Below, in pieces: positions 6,443 through 7,631 of a stretch of DNA of 7,631 nt. The stretch is from the NCBI GenBank assembly GCA_046154695.1, contig JBJXFI010000149.1, positions 1 through 7,631 on the forward strand. The letters are read 5' to 3'. The DNA comes from DALYLB01 sp046154695. GTDB taxonomy: Bacteria; Acidobacteriota; Blastocatellia; RBC074. Made by a program: the position numbers and the translations under genes. A model generated the notes under the pieces. That model saw nothing but the letters and a program-made list of their open reading frames with translations, was not told the origin of the DNA and did not search any database. Each line of letters opens with the position of its first letter. Position 1 is the first letter of the stretch.

Positions 6443-7631
6443 ATGACGAAGAGAGCAATTATTTCATTCGTAGTATCGGCGTTGATGACGATGATTGTGG
6501 GGGCGCAGGAGAGGCGCAGGATTACGGGGCGGGTGTTTGATGAGAGCGGGGCGGCGGTGGGGGAGGCGATTGTGGCGGCGCGGCGTCCGGGGACGAGTTT
6601 TGAGCGACGGGGGAAGACGGACGAGAGCGGAAGGTATGTGCTGGAGGGGTTGCAGGGAGGGGAATATCAGATCACGGTGCGAGGCGAGGGGTTTTCGCTG
6701 GCGACGCGGACAGTGAGCCTGGAGGCGGATCGAAGTCTGGATTTCGTTCTGCGGCCGGGGCAGTTGGCGGCGGATATCGATGTGATTGGGACGCGGATTG
6801 CGGGGACGTTGGAGGAGCAGGCGCGGATTCCCGGGAGCATTGAGATCATCGACGCGCGGACGCTGGAATTCTCGCGCCCCTTCAATTTCAACGAGGCGCT
6901 GCGCAAGGCGCCGGGCGTCCATACGCGGGAAGAGGAGGGATTCGGGCTGCGGCCATCGATCGGCATCCGCGGGATCGATCCGAACCGCTCGGCGAAGGTC
7001 CTGCTGCTGGAGGACGGCGTGCCGCTGGGGCATGCGCCCTACGGGGATACGGACGCGTACTACCATCCGCCCATCGAGCGGTACAACGGAATTGAAATCC
7101 TGAAAGGGTCCAGCCAGATCGCCCACGGCCCGAACACGCTGAGCGGCGCGATCAACTACCTGACGCCGCCGCCGCCGGAGAACTTCACCGGTTCGCTGAC
7201 GCTGCTGGGCGGCAGCCGAAACTATTTCAACGGCTACGCCAGCATTGGCGCCACGCTGGGCAAGGGCGCCGGACAGACGGGGCTGCTCTTCGATCTGCTG
7301 CGAAAGCAGGGAGAGGGCGCGAGGGAGAACATGCGATTCGGGCTCTATGACGTGCTCGTCAAGACGGCGACGCGGCTCGACGGGAATGGGGCGCGGACGC
7401 TCGGCTTCAAGCTCAACTATTACGGCGAGGATTCGAAAGTTCCCTATTCCGGGTTGACGCTGGCGGAGTTCACAGCCAATCCGCGCGCGAATCCTTTTCG
7501 AAACGACTTCTTTTACGGGGACCGATTCGGCGGCTCGGCGCTTTACACGAATGCGGTCAACAGCCGCGCGGTCTTTACCGCGACGCTTTACGGATCGAGT
7601 TTCAAGCGAGACTGGTGGCGGCAATCGTCCA
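6443..7631 (+). CDS. FecA-like TonB-dependent receptor with N-terminal carboxypeptidase-regulatory-like domain, C-terminus outside window
   Basis: The frame is open from ATG 6443 to the right edge (396 codons), about half of a typical 750-850-residue receptor. A short signal peptide ends near GAQ at 20-22. Residues 25-105 form a carboxypeptidase-regulatory-like domain (ITGRVFDESGAAVGEAIV, TDESGRYVLEGLQGGEYQI, VLRPG). DIDVIGTR at 111-118 looks like a TonB box. The plug begins near 128 and carries the signature shared with FecA: LRKAPGV at 153-159, EEGFGLRPSIGIRG at 164-177, DPNRSAKVLLLEDGVPLG at 179-196, then APYGDTDAYYHPP and IEILKGSSQIAHGPNTLSGAINY. Barrel strands follow (GSLTLLGGSRNYF, ATLGKGAGQTGLLFDLLRKQ). 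Family knowledge points to ferric citrate or a related iron chelate in the outer membrane; the exact ligand is inferred. Unlike E. coli FecA it has no N-terminal signalling domain, so FecI/FecR-type signalling is not expected. Codon use in the first 390 bases is unusually rich in GGG and GCG. Confidence 0.94.
   Translation, partial: MTKRAIISFVVSALMTMIVGAQERRRITGRVFDESGAAVGEAIVAARRPGTSFERRGKTDESGRYVLEGLQGGEYQITVRGEGFSLATRTVSLEADRSLDFVLRPGQLAADIDVIGTRIAGTLEEQARIPGSIEIIDARTLEFSRPFNFNEALRKAPGVHTREEEGFGLRPSIGIRGIDPNRSAKVLLLEDGVPLGHAPYGDTDAYYHPPIERYNGIEILKGSSQIAHGPNTLSGAINYLTPPPPENFTGSLTLLGGSRNYFNGYASIGATLGKGAGQTGLLFDLLRKQGEGARENMRFGLYDVLVKTATRLDGNGARTLGFKLNYYGEDSKVPYSGLTLAEFTANPRANPFRNDFFYGDRFGGSALYTNAVNSRAVFTATLYGSSFKRDWWRQSS

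Noticed and set aside
6464..7624. A 386-codon minus-strand open frame
   Set aside because: It is antisense to the FecA-like receptor, which has a promoter, ribosome-binding site, signal peptide and plug motifs; the antisense product is Arg-rich without features.

Overview
The window reads as a piece of a GC-rich Acidobacteriota chromosome, most likely of the Solibacteres/Bryobacterales type. This is inferred from gene content, not from a marker gene. It carries a very large outer-membrane receptor with an N-terminal carboxypeptidase-regulatory-like domain (the Oar-like class that is strongly expanded in Acidobacteriota). Next to it is a PSCyt1/DUF1549-type c-type cytochrome protein, a family abundant in Planctomycetes, Verrucomicrobia and Solibacter-like acidobacteria.

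Layout. Positions 1-1765 (minus strand): N-terminal 588 codons of a secreted PSCyt1-DUF1549 protein with two CxxCH haem motifs; its C-terminus lies beyond the left edge. Positions 1766-1973: a spacer with a palindrome and a -10-like box near the cytochrome gene, a short phased repeat, and a hairpin behind the receptor gene. Positions 1974-5348 (minus): a complete 1124-residue Oar-like TonB-dependent receptor. Positions 5349-5531: a spacer with a strong nested inverted repeat and a terminator-like hairpin behind the next gene. Positions 5532-6296 (minus): a complete 254-residue classical short-chain dehydrogenase close to KduD/gluconate 5-dehydrogenase. Positions 6297-6442: an AT-richer divergent promoter region with a near-consensus sigma70 promoter and a palindromic operator. 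Positions 6443-7631 (plus): the first 396 codons of a FecA-like TonB-dependent receptor, cut by the right edge. No gene-free stretch exceeds 300 bases, and I saw no tRNA, rRNA, CRISPR array or insertion sequence.

How the parts may work together. The two receptors would import large or scarce solutes through the outer membrane using TonB energy. The cytochrome protein would act in the periplasm. The dehydrogenase would act on a sugar acid or similar hydroxy compound in the cytoplasm. The clearest regulatory story is the divergent region: a strong promoter for the FecA-like receptor, with a palindrome just after the predicted transcription start that fits a Fur-type box (11 of 14 positions of the 7-1-7 consensus), suggesting iron-repressed ferric-citrate-type uptake.

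I did not find a convincing new multi-gene system. The items most worth a second look are the Fur-like operator and C6 tract in the FecA-like promoter, the replacement of the usual FecA signalling domain by a carboxypeptidase-regulatory-like domain, the nested inverted repeat at 5400-5465, and the phased TCCGT repeat at 1885-1916.
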